From Ochrobactrum sp. CGA5 (GTDB lineage Bacteria; Pseudomonadota; Alphaproteobacteria; Rhizobiales; Rhizobiaceae): DNA of 64,000 nt. The notes beneath the pieces are model-generated. The model saw only the letters and a list, made by a program, of their open reading frames with translations. It was not told where the DNA came from and did not search any database. The stretch spans positions 1 through 64,000 of the forward strand of contig NZ_VCIG01000015.1 in the NCBI RefSeq assembly GCF_006345815.1, read 5' to 3'. Every line of letters starts with the position of its first letter. Position 1 is the first letter of the stretch. Below are positions 54,414 through 63,131 of this stretch, one piece after another. Position numbers and translations under genes: made by a program.

Positions 54414-55207
54414 GCGAAAATGCGATCAGCGTTCGCAATCTCACCAAAACCTTTGGTGGCGGACGAACGCTTCTGGGGAGGGAGCGGCATACGGTTGAGG
54501 CCGTTAAAAAGGTATCGTTCGATCTCAGAAGCGGTGAGACATTGGCGATCGTCGGTGAAAGCGGGTCGGGAAAAAGCACGCTCGCCCGAATGCTCGTCGG
54601 ACTAACAGAGCCAACGGGCGGTACAATGACGATTGCCGGTCGCGATGCGCATGAACTGCGACGTTCCGGTGCTAGGGCATTTGGCAAGGTTATACAGTAT
54701 GTGTTTCAGGACCCCGTTGCCTCGCTTAATCCCAGAAAGACGATCCGACAGATATTGGAAACACCACTCAAGCTTCTGGGTAGACTCGGTTCGGTTCAAC
54801 GCCAGCAACGCATGGTCGAGTTGCTGGACGCCGTCCAGATGCCCAAGGATACGCTCGAACGCTATCCGCACGAATTTTCTGGCGGGCAAGCGCAGCGCAT
54901 CGCCATTGCACGGACGCTGGCTGCCGAAGCGGAAATCGTGGTGCTCGACGAGCCGGTCAGCGCGCTTGATGTCTCTGTTCAGGCGCAGGTTCTTTTACTG
55001 CTCGATCAGTTGAAGAAAGAGTTTGGTCTCTCCTACCTTTTTATCAGTCATGACCTTGCCGTAGTGGAGGCTATCTCCGACAGGGTTGCCGTGATGTATT
55101 TCGGGGAAATCGTTGAGGAAGCGACCGCGAGTGATCTTTTTGCAAGACCGGAACATGCCTATACACGACAACTCGTACAAAGCGCGCCGCGCATCAGGAG
55201 AGAGTAG
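54410..55207 (+). CDS. Peptide ABC importer ATPase 2 (DppF type)
   Basis: A 265-residue ATPase with Walker [21 protein letters not shown] (about residue 50), the signature SGGQAQRIAIARTLAAEAEI, Walker B VVLDEPVSALDVSVQAQVLL and the H-loop FISHDLAVVEAISDRVAVMY. It lacks the extended C-terminal peptide-binding tail of some DppF proteins and ends soon after PEHAYTRQLVQSAP. It pairs with the ATPase half of the preceding fusion. The GntR gene follows within seven bases. Confidence 0.85.
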   Translation: MSENAISVRNLTKTFGGGRTLLGRERHTVEAVKKVSFDLRSGETLAIVGESGSGKSTLARMLVGLTEPTGGTMTIAGRDAHELRRSGARAFGKVIQYVFQDPVASLNPRKTIRQILETPLKLLGRLGSVQRQQRMVELLDAVQMPKDTLERYPHEFSGGQAQRIAIARTLAAEAEIVVLDEPVSALDVSVQAQVLLLLDQLKKEFGLSYLFISHDLAVVEAISDRVAVMYFGEIVEEATASDLFARPEHAYTRQLVQSAPRIRRE

Positions 55208-55213
55208 CAAGAT

Positions 55214-55993
55214 ATGGTCAGAACGGGCCAGAATTCAGATCGCGAACCGCAATCGCGCCCGAAGGTGGCCAAGGCCCGCCGGCGACCGGAGGAGATTGCT
55301 GATCGTATCAAGGATGTTATCCGTTCCGATGCATTGAGACCCGGAGATCGACTGCCTCAGGAAAAGGAGCTCATCGACCAGTTCAAGGCTGCCAAGGGCA
55401 CTGTGCGCGAAGCGATGAAGGCATTGGAAACGCAAGGACTGATTTTTACACGCAGCGGTCCAGGCGGCGGTGCTTTCGTGGCTGAACCTTCTGCCCAGCA
55501 CGCGATGGAAATGCTGGGGAGCTATTTTTTCTTCGACCAGCCGGCCCTTGCGGAAGTCTACGCTATTCGCAAGCTACTTGAACCGGAGGTCGCTGCCGTC
55601 CTGGCGGGAAAGTTGACCGAGAACGACATCGTTCGCTTGGAAAGCACAATGCGTATCTATGATCGTCCACCCGTCGATCTCGATGATCAGTATCGCCAAC
55701 GTATTGCGGAACTGGATTTCCATTCGCTGCTGGCACAGCTTTGTCCAGACCGTCTGCTGGGGTTCATCTGCGGCTTGACTCATAATCTGCTGCGAAGCCT
55801 GCCGATCGCGCGCGCAATTTATGCCGACCCGACGCCAGCCTCGCGTGAAGAAGGACTTCTTTTTCAGCATCGATTGCTGGCGGCGCTCGTTGAAGATCGT
55901 AGCGAAGATGCTCGCCGGATTGCGTTTGAGCACATGGTTTCTGCCGAAAATTATATGCTTTCCAAGGCTAATATTGTTGGCAAGACTGCCTGA
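55214..55993 (+). CDS. GntR family regulator, FadR subfamily (FCD domain)
   Basis: A 259-residue regulator. The winged helix-turn-helix (about residues 25-95) reads IADRIKDVIRSDALRPGDRL, LIDQFKAAKGTVREAMKALE and TQGLIFTRSGPGGGAFVAEP. The all-helical FCD domain (about 115-240), with VYAIRKLLEPEVAAVLAGKL and ELDFHSLLAQLCPDRLLGFI, carries the Asp/His-type metal site typical of FadR-like sensors. It is co-transcribed with the importer and probably controls it in response to an organic acid or amino acid derivative. Confidence 0.85.
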   Translation: MVRTGQNSDREPQSRPKVAKARRRPEEIADRIKDVIRSDALRPGDRLPQEKELIDQFKAAKGTVREAMKALETQGLIFTRSGPGGGAFVAEPSAQHAMEMLGSYFFFDQPALAEVYAIRKLLEPEVAAVLAGKLTENDIVRLESTMRIYDRPPVDLDDQYRQRIAELDFHSLLAQLCPDRLLGFICGLTHNLLRSLPIARAIYADPTPASREEGLLFQHRLLAALVEDRSEDARRIAFEHMVSAENYMLSKANIVGKTA

Positions 55994-56046
55994 CTCAAAC
56001 CAAAAAGTTGGGAACCATCCCGGCGCTCCCGCATTTGCAATTATGC

Positions 56047-56076
56047 AGGCCGCCGCCATAACAGATGCGACGGCCT
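56047..56076 (+). terminator. Stem-loop between the GntR gene and the NAGGN biosynthetic pair
   Basis: AGGCCG (56047-56052) pairs with CGGCCT (56071-56076), with two further inner pairs. No T-run follows. It may separate the importer transcript from the amidotransferase gene. Confidence 0.4.
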
Positions 56077-56116
56077 AATTCGTGTATGAATGACAATGGA
56101 GGTTTCGACCCTATTT

Positions 56117-57892
56117 ATGTGTGGTATTTGCGGAGAAGTCAGGTTTGACGGTGGTTCGCCGTCAGTTTCGGCAGTCTCGAAAATGGCGGATGTGCTTAGT
56201 CCTCGCGGACCGGATGCATCCGGGATTGTGATCCGGGGCAATATCGGCTTTGGGCACCGAAGATTAAGAATCCTCGATCTCTCTGAAAAATCGCAGCAAC
56301 CGATGATCGATGCCGATCTCGGTTTGACGCTTGTGTTCAATGGCTGCATTTACAATTTCCGTGAACTGCGTGCAGAGCTTGAACAGAAGGGCTACACTTT
56401 CTTTTCCGATGGCGACACCGAAGTCATTCTCAAGGCGTGGCATGCATGGGGCGAGGACTGTGTTACGCGCTTTCTCGGCATGTTCGCTTTCGCCATTCAT
56501 GAACGGGATACCGGCAGGATTATCCTGGCACGTGATCGGTTTGGCATTAAGCCGCTTTATACTGCCGAAGTGGATAATGCATTGCGATTTGCCTCTTCGC
56601 TGCCTGCTCTGGTCAAAGCTGGCGGCATCGACACGTCGATAGATCGCGCGGCCTTGCACAATTATATGAGCTTTCATGCCGTCGTGCCGCCACCGCGCAC
56701 GATCTATAATGGTGTGCGAAAGCTTCCCCCGGCGACGATCCGTGTCTACGAAGCAAATGGGCGTTTCGTTGATCGTATCTATTGGCAGGCGCCTTATCGC
56801 CGCCTTCCCGGTGACGGTGCATTGAGACGGGAGGAATGGCAAGAGCAGCTGCTTGATATGCTGCGTGTTGCTGTCAAGCGGCGAATGATTTCCGACGTGC
56901 CGGTCGGTGTGCTTTTGTCCGGTGGGGTCGATTCCAGTCTAATCGTGGGTCTGCTTGCTGAAGCGGGTCAAGCGGGCCTGATGAGCTTTTCAGTTGGCTT
57001 TGAGGAAGCGAACGGGGAAAAAGGCGACGAGTTTTTCTATTCAGATCTGATCGCCAAACATTTTGGTACCGAGCATCACAAGATTTTCGTGCCCTCCGCA
57101 GACCTCATGGATGCCTTGCCGGGAACGATTGCGGCGATGTCAGAGCCGATGGTGTCCTATGATAATGTCGGCTTCTACCTTCTTTCGAAGGAGGTTTCCA
57201 AGCACATCAAAGTTGTCCAGTCGGGACAGGGCGCAGATGAAGTTTTCGGCGGTTATCACTGGTATCCGCCGCTGATGGATTCCAATGATGTCGTGAGCGA
57301 TTACGCCAAAGGGTTTCGCGACCGCACCCATGAGGTGCTTGCCACGCAACTATCGCCGGAATGGATGCCGGATCGTGACTACAGTCAGGACCTTCTGGAA
57401 AAGTATCTGCTGCAGGATGGAGCGGATACTCCTGTGGACCGTGCGCTGCGGCTCGATACCAATGTGATGCTGGTGGATGATCCGGTAAAGCGCGTAGACA
57501 ACATGACGATGGCATGGGGACTTGAAGCACGAGTGCCATTTCTGGACCACGAGCTGGTTGAGCTTGCTGCCCGCATTCCGCCGGAGGAAAAACTGCGTGA
57601 CGGCGGTAAGGGCATCCTCAAGGATGTGGCTAGGAAGGTCGTTCCAAGTGAAGTGATTGACCGTAAAAAGGGATATTTCCCGGTGCCACAGCTCAAATAT
57701 ATCGCAGGTCCTTATCTCGATATGTTGCGAGATGCACTTTCTTCAAAAAAGGCACGGGAGCGCGGACTTTTCCAGCGCGACTATCTTGAACGCCTGTTTG
57801 CAAAGCCGTCTGAACACATTACGCCTTTGCGTGGTTCGGAACTTTGGCAGGCCGGCCTCCTTGAAATGTGGTTGCAGACCCAGGAGGCATGA
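56117..57892 (+). CDS. asnO: N-acetylglutaminylglutamine amidotransferase (AsnB-like)
   Basis: A 591-residue asparagine-synthetase-like enzyme. Cys2 is the glutaminase nucleophile (MCGICGEVRFDG), followed by RGPDASGIVIRGNIGFGHRR then LRILDLSEKSQQPM and, near residue 263, the ATP-pyrophosphatase loop LLSGGVDSSLIVGLLAEAGQ. It amidates N-acetylglutaminylglutamine to NAGGN, an osmoprotectant dipeptide known in Sinorhizobium and Pseudomonas. The next gene makes the dipeptide. ATG 56117 was chosen because catalysis needs Cys at position 2; an upstream ATG at 56090 would bury it. Confidence 0.85.
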   Translation: MCGICGEVRFDGGSPSVSAVSKMADVLSPRGPDASGIVIRGNIGFGHRRLRILDLSEKSQQPMIDADLGLTLVFNGCIYNFRELRAELEQKGYTFFSDGDTEVILKAWHAWGEDCVTRFLGMFAFAIHERDTGRIILARDRFGIKPLYTAEVDNALRFASSLPALVKAGGIDTSIDRAALHNYMSFHAVVPPPRTIYNGVRKLPPATIRVYEANGRFVDRIYWQAPYRRLPGDGALRREEWQEQLLDMLRVAVKRRMISDVPVGVLLSGGVDSSLIVGLLAEAGQAGLMSFSVGFEEANGEKGDEFFYSDLIAKHFGTEHHKIFVPSADLMDALPGTIAAMSEPMVSYDNVGFYLLSKEVSKHIKVVQSGQGADEVFGGYHWYPPLMDSNDVVSDYAKGFRDRTHEVLATQLSPEWMPDRDYSQDLLEKYLLQDGADTPVDRALRLDTNVMLVDDPVKRVDNMTMAWGLEARVPFLDHELVELAARIPPEEKLRDGGKGILKDVARKVVPSEVIDRKKGYFPVPQLKYIAGPYLDMLRDALSSKKARERGLFQRDYLERLFAKPSEHITPLRGSELWQAGLLEMWLQTQEA

Positions 57893-57893
57893 A

Positions 57894-59678
57894 ATGTGGA
57901 AAACCGGCGAGGTGGATATGACCCGGCAGAAAGCGAGAGACCGCAAGGCTTTTTCGCATCGTCTTACACGCTTGCGGACACCTGAAAATGCGGGCTTCTA
58001 TCAGGAACACACGCATGGCCATGACAAGGCGGGACGCGAACAGGATGTGGTTATCGACTGTGGTTGGGGCCGACTGCTCTTCGCGCAGACTTTTGAAACC
58101 AATGGTGCCATTGTGGAAGCTTTGCGGGCGGAAGCGCCCGCGAGCCGCGACATTGTCTTTTATGTCAGCGATCCTCATGTGCTTCTATCGCTCGCGCCGC
58201 ATGAGATATTTCTCGATCCGTCGCACACATACCGGCTTGAACTTTCAACCTATCGTCCGGGCGGTCGACGGACACGCGGCATCACCATTCGTCGAGCGGT
58301 ATCGGAAGTAGATGCGGAAGGCATCAATGCCGTCTATGCAGCCTGTGGGATGGTTCAACTGCGTCCCGATTTTTTCTCCTCTGAGCGCGACAACCGTGCT
58401 GTTACCTATTTCGTGGCCCAGGACGATGCCACCGGCGAAGTCGTTGGCACTGTAACGGGTATCGACCATCAACGCCTCTTCGATGATCCTGATCGTGGCG
58501 CTTCGCTCTGGTGTCTCGCAGTTCATCCCCAGGCACGGCAGCCCGGTATTGGTGAGAAACTGGTACGAAAACTTGCTGAGCACTTTCAGGCTCGCGGCTT
58601 GAGCCATATCGACCTTTCGGTTCTGCACGACAATGAGAATGCCATTAGGCTCTATGAGAAATTAAAGTTTCGCCGTGTTCCGCTCTTCGCGATCAAACGC
58701 AAGAACGCAATTAACGAGAAGTTCTTTGCTTCACATCTAGACACTTTCAACGCACTCAATCCCTATGCTCGCATAATCGTGGATGAAGCGGTGCGTCGTG
58801 GTATTCAGGTTGATGTAACCGATGCCGAAGGCGGCTTTTTCCGTCTTTCTTACGGCGGACGTTCTGTTCATTGTCGCGAGAGTTTGTCAGAAATGACATC
58901 GGGTGTCGCAATGTCGATCTGTGACGACAAGGCCGTGACGCGGCGTATTGTCGAGAAAGCCGGATTGATGGTGCCGGAACAGATTGCCGCAGAAGCGGAC
59001 AATGATGCCCTCGAGGCTTTTCTACAACGTCACGGCAAGCTGGTGGTGAAGCCCGCCCGCGGTGAACAGGGGAGAGGAATTTCCGTCGGCATTTCGACGA
59101 TGAAAGATTTGCGAACGGCGATCAAACAGGCACGCACCGTGTGCGATCGCGTGTTGCTTGAGGCATGTTTTGAAGGCGAGGATCTTCGGCTGGTGGTTAT
59201 CGACTATCAGCTCGTGGCGGCTGCGGTTCGCCGCCCACCGCGGGTGGTGGGCGATGGCAAGACAACCATCCGGAGGCTTATAGAAACACAATCGCGCAGA
59301 CGCGCTGCGGCGACTGGCGGAGAAAGCTGCATTCCCATCGATGCAGAAACGAAAAGGTGTCTGGAGGAACAAGGTCTGTCGTTCGATTCCGTATTGGAAG
59401 ACAGCCGTGAAATTACGGTGCGCAAGGCAGCCAATCTTCACACAGGTGGTACGATCCACGATGTTACAGCTACAGTGCACAGCGACCTTGTCGACGCGGC
59501 TTGTAAGGCCGCACGGACGATTGGTATTCCCGTTGTCGGCATTGATTTCATGGTCAAGCAGCCCGAAACTTCGGACTATATCTTCGTTGAAGCCAATGAG
59601 CGTCCGGGGCTCGCCAATCATGAGCCCCAACCCACAGCCGCCCGATTTGTCGACTTGCTGTTTCCGGGCTCAAGATAA
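57894..59678 (+). CDS. ngg: N-acetylglutaminylglutamine synthetase (GNAT plus ATP-grasp)
   Basis: A 594-residue two-domain enzyme. Residues about 120-270 form a GNAT acetyltransferase, with LWCLAVHPQARQPGIGEKLV (acetyl-CoA loop) and LSVLHDNENAIRLYEKLKFR. Residues about 300-590 form an ATP-grasp ligase, with GKLVVKPARGEQGRGISVGI, RLVVIDYQLVAAAVRRPPRV and the metal-binding FVEANERPGLANHEPQPTAA. It acetylates glutamine and joins it to a second glutamine. ATG 57894 has GGAGG at good spacing and overlaps the end of the amidotransferase gene closely; ATG 57918 is an alternative. Confidence 0.85.
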   Translation: MWKTGEVDMTRQKARDRKAFSHRLTRLRTPENAGFYQEHTHGHDKAGREQDVVIDCGWGRLLFAQTFETNGAIVEALRAEAPASRDIVFYVSDPHVLLSLAPHEIFLDPSHTYRLELSTYRPGGRRTRGITIRRAVSEVDAEGINAVYAACGMVQLRPDFFSSERDNRAVTYFVAQDDATGEVVGTVTGIDHQRLFDDPDRGASLWCLAVHPQARQPGIGEKLVRKLAEHFQARGLSHIDLSVLHDNENAIRLYEKLKFRRVPLFAIKRKNAINEKFFASHLDTFNALNPYARIIVDEAVRRGIQVDVTDAEGGFFRLSYGGRSVHCRESLSEMTSGVAMSICDDKAVTRRIVEKAGLMVPEQIAAEADNDALEAFLQRHGKLVVKPARGEQGRGISVGISTMKDLRTAIKQARTVCDRVLLEACFEGEDLRLVVIDYQLVAAAVRRPPRVVGDGKTTIRRLIETQSRRRAAATGGESCIPIDAETKRCLEEQGLSFDSVLEDSREITVRKAANLHTGGTIHDVTATVHSDLVDAACKAARTIGIPVVGIDFMVKQPETSDYIFVEANERPGLANHEPQPTAARFVDLLFPGSR

Positions 59679-59706
59679 TCGGGTCCAGAAAAATTGAAGT
59701 CTCAGA

Positions 59707-59736
59707 ATGTTCGCCGAAAAACGTTTTGGCGAACAT
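59707..59736. terminator. Long stem-loop after ngg
   Basis: ATGTTCGCC (59707-59715) pairs with GGCGAACAT (59728-59736), and inside AAAA pairs with TTTT, a nearly continuous 13-bp stem. No T-run follows. The next 200 bases to 59940 are AT-rich and hold nothing but the probable promoter of the envelope cluster. Confidence 0.5.
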
Positions 59737-59940
59737 GAAGCTATGCAAACCTAAAGCAATATGATGTAATTTAGATATTAAAGAAATTTTAAGCAGGAAT
59801 TGTATTCAGCGGTTCAATTATTAATTGTAACTGGGAAATTCATTCTTCGTTCGGTTTCTGCCTCTATCCCTTTATGACAGGGGCTTAGGCGAAAAAGGTT
59901 GCTCGAAGCGCAATCACGTCTGGGCGGGAAAAGGGCTGAA

Positions 59941-61380
59941 ATGGACACGCGGGGGCATAACAACAAGAATGTTCCGCTGGCAGTCGATCTGGACGGGACG
60001 CTGGTTTCGACTGATCTGCTGTGGGAGGGCATTTTTCTTCTTTTGAAGAAGAACATCCTGTTTTTGTTCATGCTTCCGGTCTGGTTGTTTTCGGGTAAGG
60101 CCTATTTCAAGCGACAGGTGGCCGAGCGCGTGATGCTGGATGCATCACGACTTCCGTATCGAACTGATTTTCTAGAGTTTTTGCGCCGCGAACATGCGTC
60201 AGGAAGAACCTTGGTGCTGGCAACAGCGGCGGCAGAACCGATGGCCAGGGCCGTGGCGGCTGAGGTCGGGATTTTCAACGCGATCTACTCGACATCCGGC
60301 ACGACCAATCTTTCGGCAGAGCGCAAGGCTGCTCTGCTTGTCGAGCACTATGGACGGCAGGGTTTCGATTATGCCGGAAATGATCGTGACGACTTGCCGG
60401 TTTTCGATGTGGCCCGACGGGCGATTGTTGTCGCGCCGGATCGCGCAGCCGCTCAATTCCAGCAACGGACCGGATGCGAGATATTCAGTGACGAGAAACC
60501 GGCTCTCAGAACCTATCTTCGTATGCTGCGGGTTCATCAGTGGCTGAAAAACCTGCTTGTCTTTGTGCCGGCCATTCTGGCGCATGACATAATGAAGCCT
60601 GACGTATTTATCGCCTCTTGTCTGGCGTTCGTGGCCTTTTCTGCCACAGCGTCTGCGATCTATATCGTCAATGATATTGCCGATCTTCCGTTGGATCGCA
60701 GGCATGCGCGGAAAAATCAGCGCCCTTTCGCCCGAGGACAAATATCCATTCCTTTTGGCTTAAGCATTGCAGCTTTGTTGTTGCTTCTGGCGACTTTCAT
60801 CTGCTTCTTTCTCCCGCCCGCCTTCACGCTCGCAATTGTCGCCTATCTGGTTTTCACGACTGCCTATACTTTTGCGTTGAAGCGCATGTTGTTGGGGGAT
60901 GTGATTTGCCTAGCGGGGCTTTACAGCCTGCGGCTTTTGGGAGGGGCGGCGGCTTCCTATATTCCGCCGTCATTCTGGCTGATGGCTTTCGCTATGTTCT
61001 TTTTTCTGTCGCTGGCGCTGGTGAAGCGTTATGTCGAGTTGCAGGGAGCGACAATGACAGAAAAAGACCGGATCGCAGGGCGAGGCTATCGCCCCGAAGA
61101 TCGCGACATTGTCGGACAATGTGGGGTCGCGGCTGCGTTTACCGCAGCGCTGGTTCTGGCGCTTTATATCAATAGCGATGCCGTCAAGACGCTCTACACC
61201 TATCCTTGGCTGATTTGGCCGCTCGGTCCGATTGTACTCTATATCAATGTGCGTGTGTGGATATTGGCGCATCGTGGCGACATGGACGACGATCCGGTCC
61301 TCTTTATTGCCCGGGATTGGCGCAGTCAGGTCGTCATAGCGTTTGGCGCGGTGCTGCTTCTTGTGGCCGGGATGCGCTGA
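59941..61380 (+). CDS. HAD phosphatase fused to UbiA-type prenyltransferase
   Basis: A 479-residue fusion. Residues 1-190 are a haloacid-dehalogenase-like phosphatase: the nucleophile motif VDLDGTLVSTDLLWEG (about residue 14), AGNDRDDLPVFDVARRAIVV as the motif IV Asp pair. Residues about 200-475 are a UbiA-family membrane prenyltransferase with some eight segments and the metal-binding AIYIVNDIADLPLDRRHARK then NQRPFARGQIS. Related UbiA proteins such as mycobacterial DPPR synthase and NoeC of Azorhizobium attach phosphoribose to a polyprenyl phosphate; the HAD half could then remove the 5'-phosphate. ATG 59941 has AAAAGGG upstream; TTG 59899 would be 14 codons longer. Confidence 0.75.
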   Translation: MDTRGHNNKNVPLAVDLDGTLVSTDLLWEGIFLLLKKNILFLFMLPVWLFSGKAYFKRQVAERVMLDASRLPYRTDFLEFLRREHASGRTLVLATAAAEPMARAVAAEVGIFNAIYSTSGTTNLSAERKAALLVEHYGRQGFDYAGNDRDDLPVFDVARRAIVVAPDRAAAQFQQRTGCEIFSDEKPALRTYLRMLRVHQWLKNLLVFVPAILAHDIMKPDVFIASCLAFVAFSATASAIYIVNDIADLPLDRRHARKNQRPFARGQISIPFGLSIAALLLLLATFICFFLPPAFTLAIVAYLVFTTAYTFALKRMLLGDVICLAGLYSLRLLGGAAASYIPPSFWLMAFAMFFFLSLALVKRYVELQGATMTEKDRIAGRGYRPEDRDIVGQCGVAAAFTAALVLALYINSDAVKTLYTYPWLIWPLGPIVLYINVRVWILAHRGDMDDDPVLFIARDWRSQVVIAFGAVLLLVAGMR

Positions 61381-62693
61381 TGGAACAATCTTTTGACAGT
61401 TTCGGGCGCATTGACCGACGAAGGCGACGCTATCTTCCGTCGGAAGAGCTGGAGACTGATTTCACACAAGTCTTGTCCGGTGATGCGAGCTTGCTGCCGT
61501 TCGGAAATGGTCGCTCCTACGGCGATAGCTGTCATAATGATGCGGGCTTCCTTGTGCCCACACGGTCGCGGAATAAGATACTGCACTTCGATCCGAATGC
61601 TGGCCTGCTGACTGCTGAGAGCGGCGTATTTCTGAGTGAAATCATCGCCCATGCTGCTCCGCACGGTTACTTTCTGCCTGTCACGCCCGGCACGCAGTTT
61701 GTAACGCTCGGCGGAGCCGTTGCCAATGACGTGCACGGCAAGAACCATCACCGGCAGGGGACTTTTGGATGTCATGTTGAGGCGCTGGACTTGCTTCGCT
61801 CGGACGGCATTCATTACAAGTGTTCCGATACCGAAAATACCGGCTTGTTCCGGGCCACAATCGGCGGAATGGGTCTGACCGGATTAATACTTCGCGCGAC
61901 GATTCAGCTCATGCGGGTGGGGGGCATCGACGTCGAAGAGAAAGTTCAGCCCTTCGCTAATCTTGATGCATATTTCGATATGGCCGAGGTGGCGGATCAT
62001 GAAAATGAATATGCTGTTGCCTGGGTTGACCAGCTCTCCAACGGTCGGGGTCTGCTGATGGTTGGTAATCATGTCGCCACGCCAAGTAGTTCCATTTCGA
62101 CTGCCGGACGGTTGGGCGTACCGTTTGAATTGCCTTGCTCTTTGTTGAATAGGGCCAGCCTTTCGCTTTTCAATGCGGCCTATTTCCGGCGCAACAATCG
62201 ACCGAAGACGGCGCGTAGAGTGCCGTATCAAAACTTCTTTTATCCACTTGATGGTATCCGCAACTGGAACAGGCTTTATGGGCCGGCGGGGCTATACCAG
62301 CATCAAAGCGTTATCCCGTTCGATACAGCCCCAAAGATCATTCCTGCGATGCTTGAAACAAGCCGCGTTGCGGGCCAGGTCTCGTTTTTGACCGTACTCA
62401 AGCGCTTCGGCTCGGTTAACTCTCCTGGTCTCATGTCATTTCCGAAGCCGGGATATACACTGACGATGGACTTCCCCAACCGTGGCGACAGGACGCTCGA
62501 GTTGCTGCTCCTGCTGGACCAAATGGCTATAGAAGCCGGGGGGCGGGTCAATCCATATAAGGACCATAGGATGAGTGCGGAGGTGTTTGCCGCAGGCTAT
62601 CCACACTGGCGCGACTTCGAGGTTTTTCGCGACAAGGCTTTCAACTCCAATTTCTGGCGCCGCACGGCAATGACGCTCGGAGCAACTGGTTAG
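61380..62693 (+). CDS. DprE1-like FAD-dependent oxidoreductase
   Basis: A 437-residue VAO-family flavoprotein. The FAD region reads LLPFGNGRSYGDSCHNDAGF (about residue 40), matching the GRSYGD of DprE1, then TPGTQFVTLGGAVANDVHGK. The C-terminal half has KRFGSVNSPGLMSFPKPGYT and LTMDFPNRGDRT, with NPYKDHRMSAEVFAAGYPHW. The Lys of that last motif aligns with the catalytic Lys of DprE1, but the residue at the drug-target Cys position looks like Thr. It would oxidise the 2'-hydroxyl of a polyprenyl-phospho-ribose. ATG 61380 overlaps the upstream stop. Confidence 0.8.
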   Translation: MEQSFDSFGRIDRRRRRYLPSEELETDFTQVLSGDASLLPFGNGRSYGDSCHNDAGFLVPTRSRNKILHFDPNAGLLTAESGVFLSEIIAHAAPHGYFLPVTPGTQFVTLGGAVANDVHGKNHHRQGTFGCHVEALDLLRSDGIHYKCSDTENTGLFRATIGGMGLTGLILRATIQLMRVGGIDVEEKVQPFANLDAYFDMAEVADHENEYAVAWVDQLSNGRGLLMVGNHVATPSSSISTAGRLGVPFELPCSLLNRASLSLFNAAYFRRNNRPKTARRVPYQNFFYPLDGIRNWNRLYGPAGLYQHQSVIPFDTAPKIIPAMLETSRVAGQVSFLTVLKRFGSVNSPGLMSFPKPGYTLTMDFPNRGDRTLELLLLLDQMAIEAGGRVNPYKDHRMSAEVFAAGYPHWRDFEVFRDKAFNSNFWRRTAMTLGATG

Positions 62694-62701
62694 GAAGTGC
62701 G

Positions 62702-63121
62702 ATGAAATATATTCCCTTCATCCTGTTTACAGTCATGACGAACGCCGCCGCGCAGTTGATGCTGAAATATGGCATGCTGACGCTTGGACCGATCAGCTTT
62801 TCAGCCGAAACATTGATCCAACGTATATTCCAGATTGTCTTCAATCCCTGGATTTTTGCCGGTCTGCTGACCTTCGTGATCTCAATGGCCTCGCATCTTT
62901 ACGTGCTGTCGAAAGTAGATCTTTCGTTTGCCTATCCGTTCCTCAGTCTTGCCTATGTCGCGGTCGCTCTATTTGCCTGGCTTTTGTTCAAGGAGGAACT
63001 GGGTGCCTATAAGATTGCCGGCATTGCGTTCATCTGTATCGGGACAGTGCTGATCGCGCAAAGCGGCAAGTCGTCCGAACCCGAGACAGAGACAAATATA
63101 AATCAGCAGACGCTTAGTTAA
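62702..63121 (+). CDS. Small membrane transporter (SMR/EamA type)
   Basis: A 139-residue protein with four hydrophobic segments: FILFTVMTNAAAQLMLKYGM, WIFAGLLTFVISMASHLYVL, AYPFLSLAYVAVALFAWLLF and IAGIAFICIGTVLIAQSG. It has the layout of EmrE and of ArnE/ArnF, which flip lipid-linked sugars. The pattern LSKVDLSFAYPFLSLAYV then FKEELGAYKIAGIAFICIGT matches the SMR/ArnE group. Its place in the cluster suggests flipping of a polyprenyl-phospho-pentose rather than drug efflux, which is inference. The hydrophilic C-terminal tail (SSEPETETNINQQ) is unusual. Confidence 0.75.
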   Translation: MKYIPFILFTVMTNAAAQLMLKYGMLTLGPISFSAETLIQRIFQIVFNPWIFAGLLTFVISMASHLYVLSKVDLSFAYPFLSLAYVAVALFAWLLFKEELGAYKIAGIAFICIGTVLIAQSGKSSEPETETNINQQTLS

Positions 63122-63131
63122 ACGGGGCGGC

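Noticed and set aside
57657-57893. N-terminal extension of the NAGGN synthetase
   Set aside because: It lies wholly inside the amidotransferase gene; a well-placed GGAGG supports the start at 57894.
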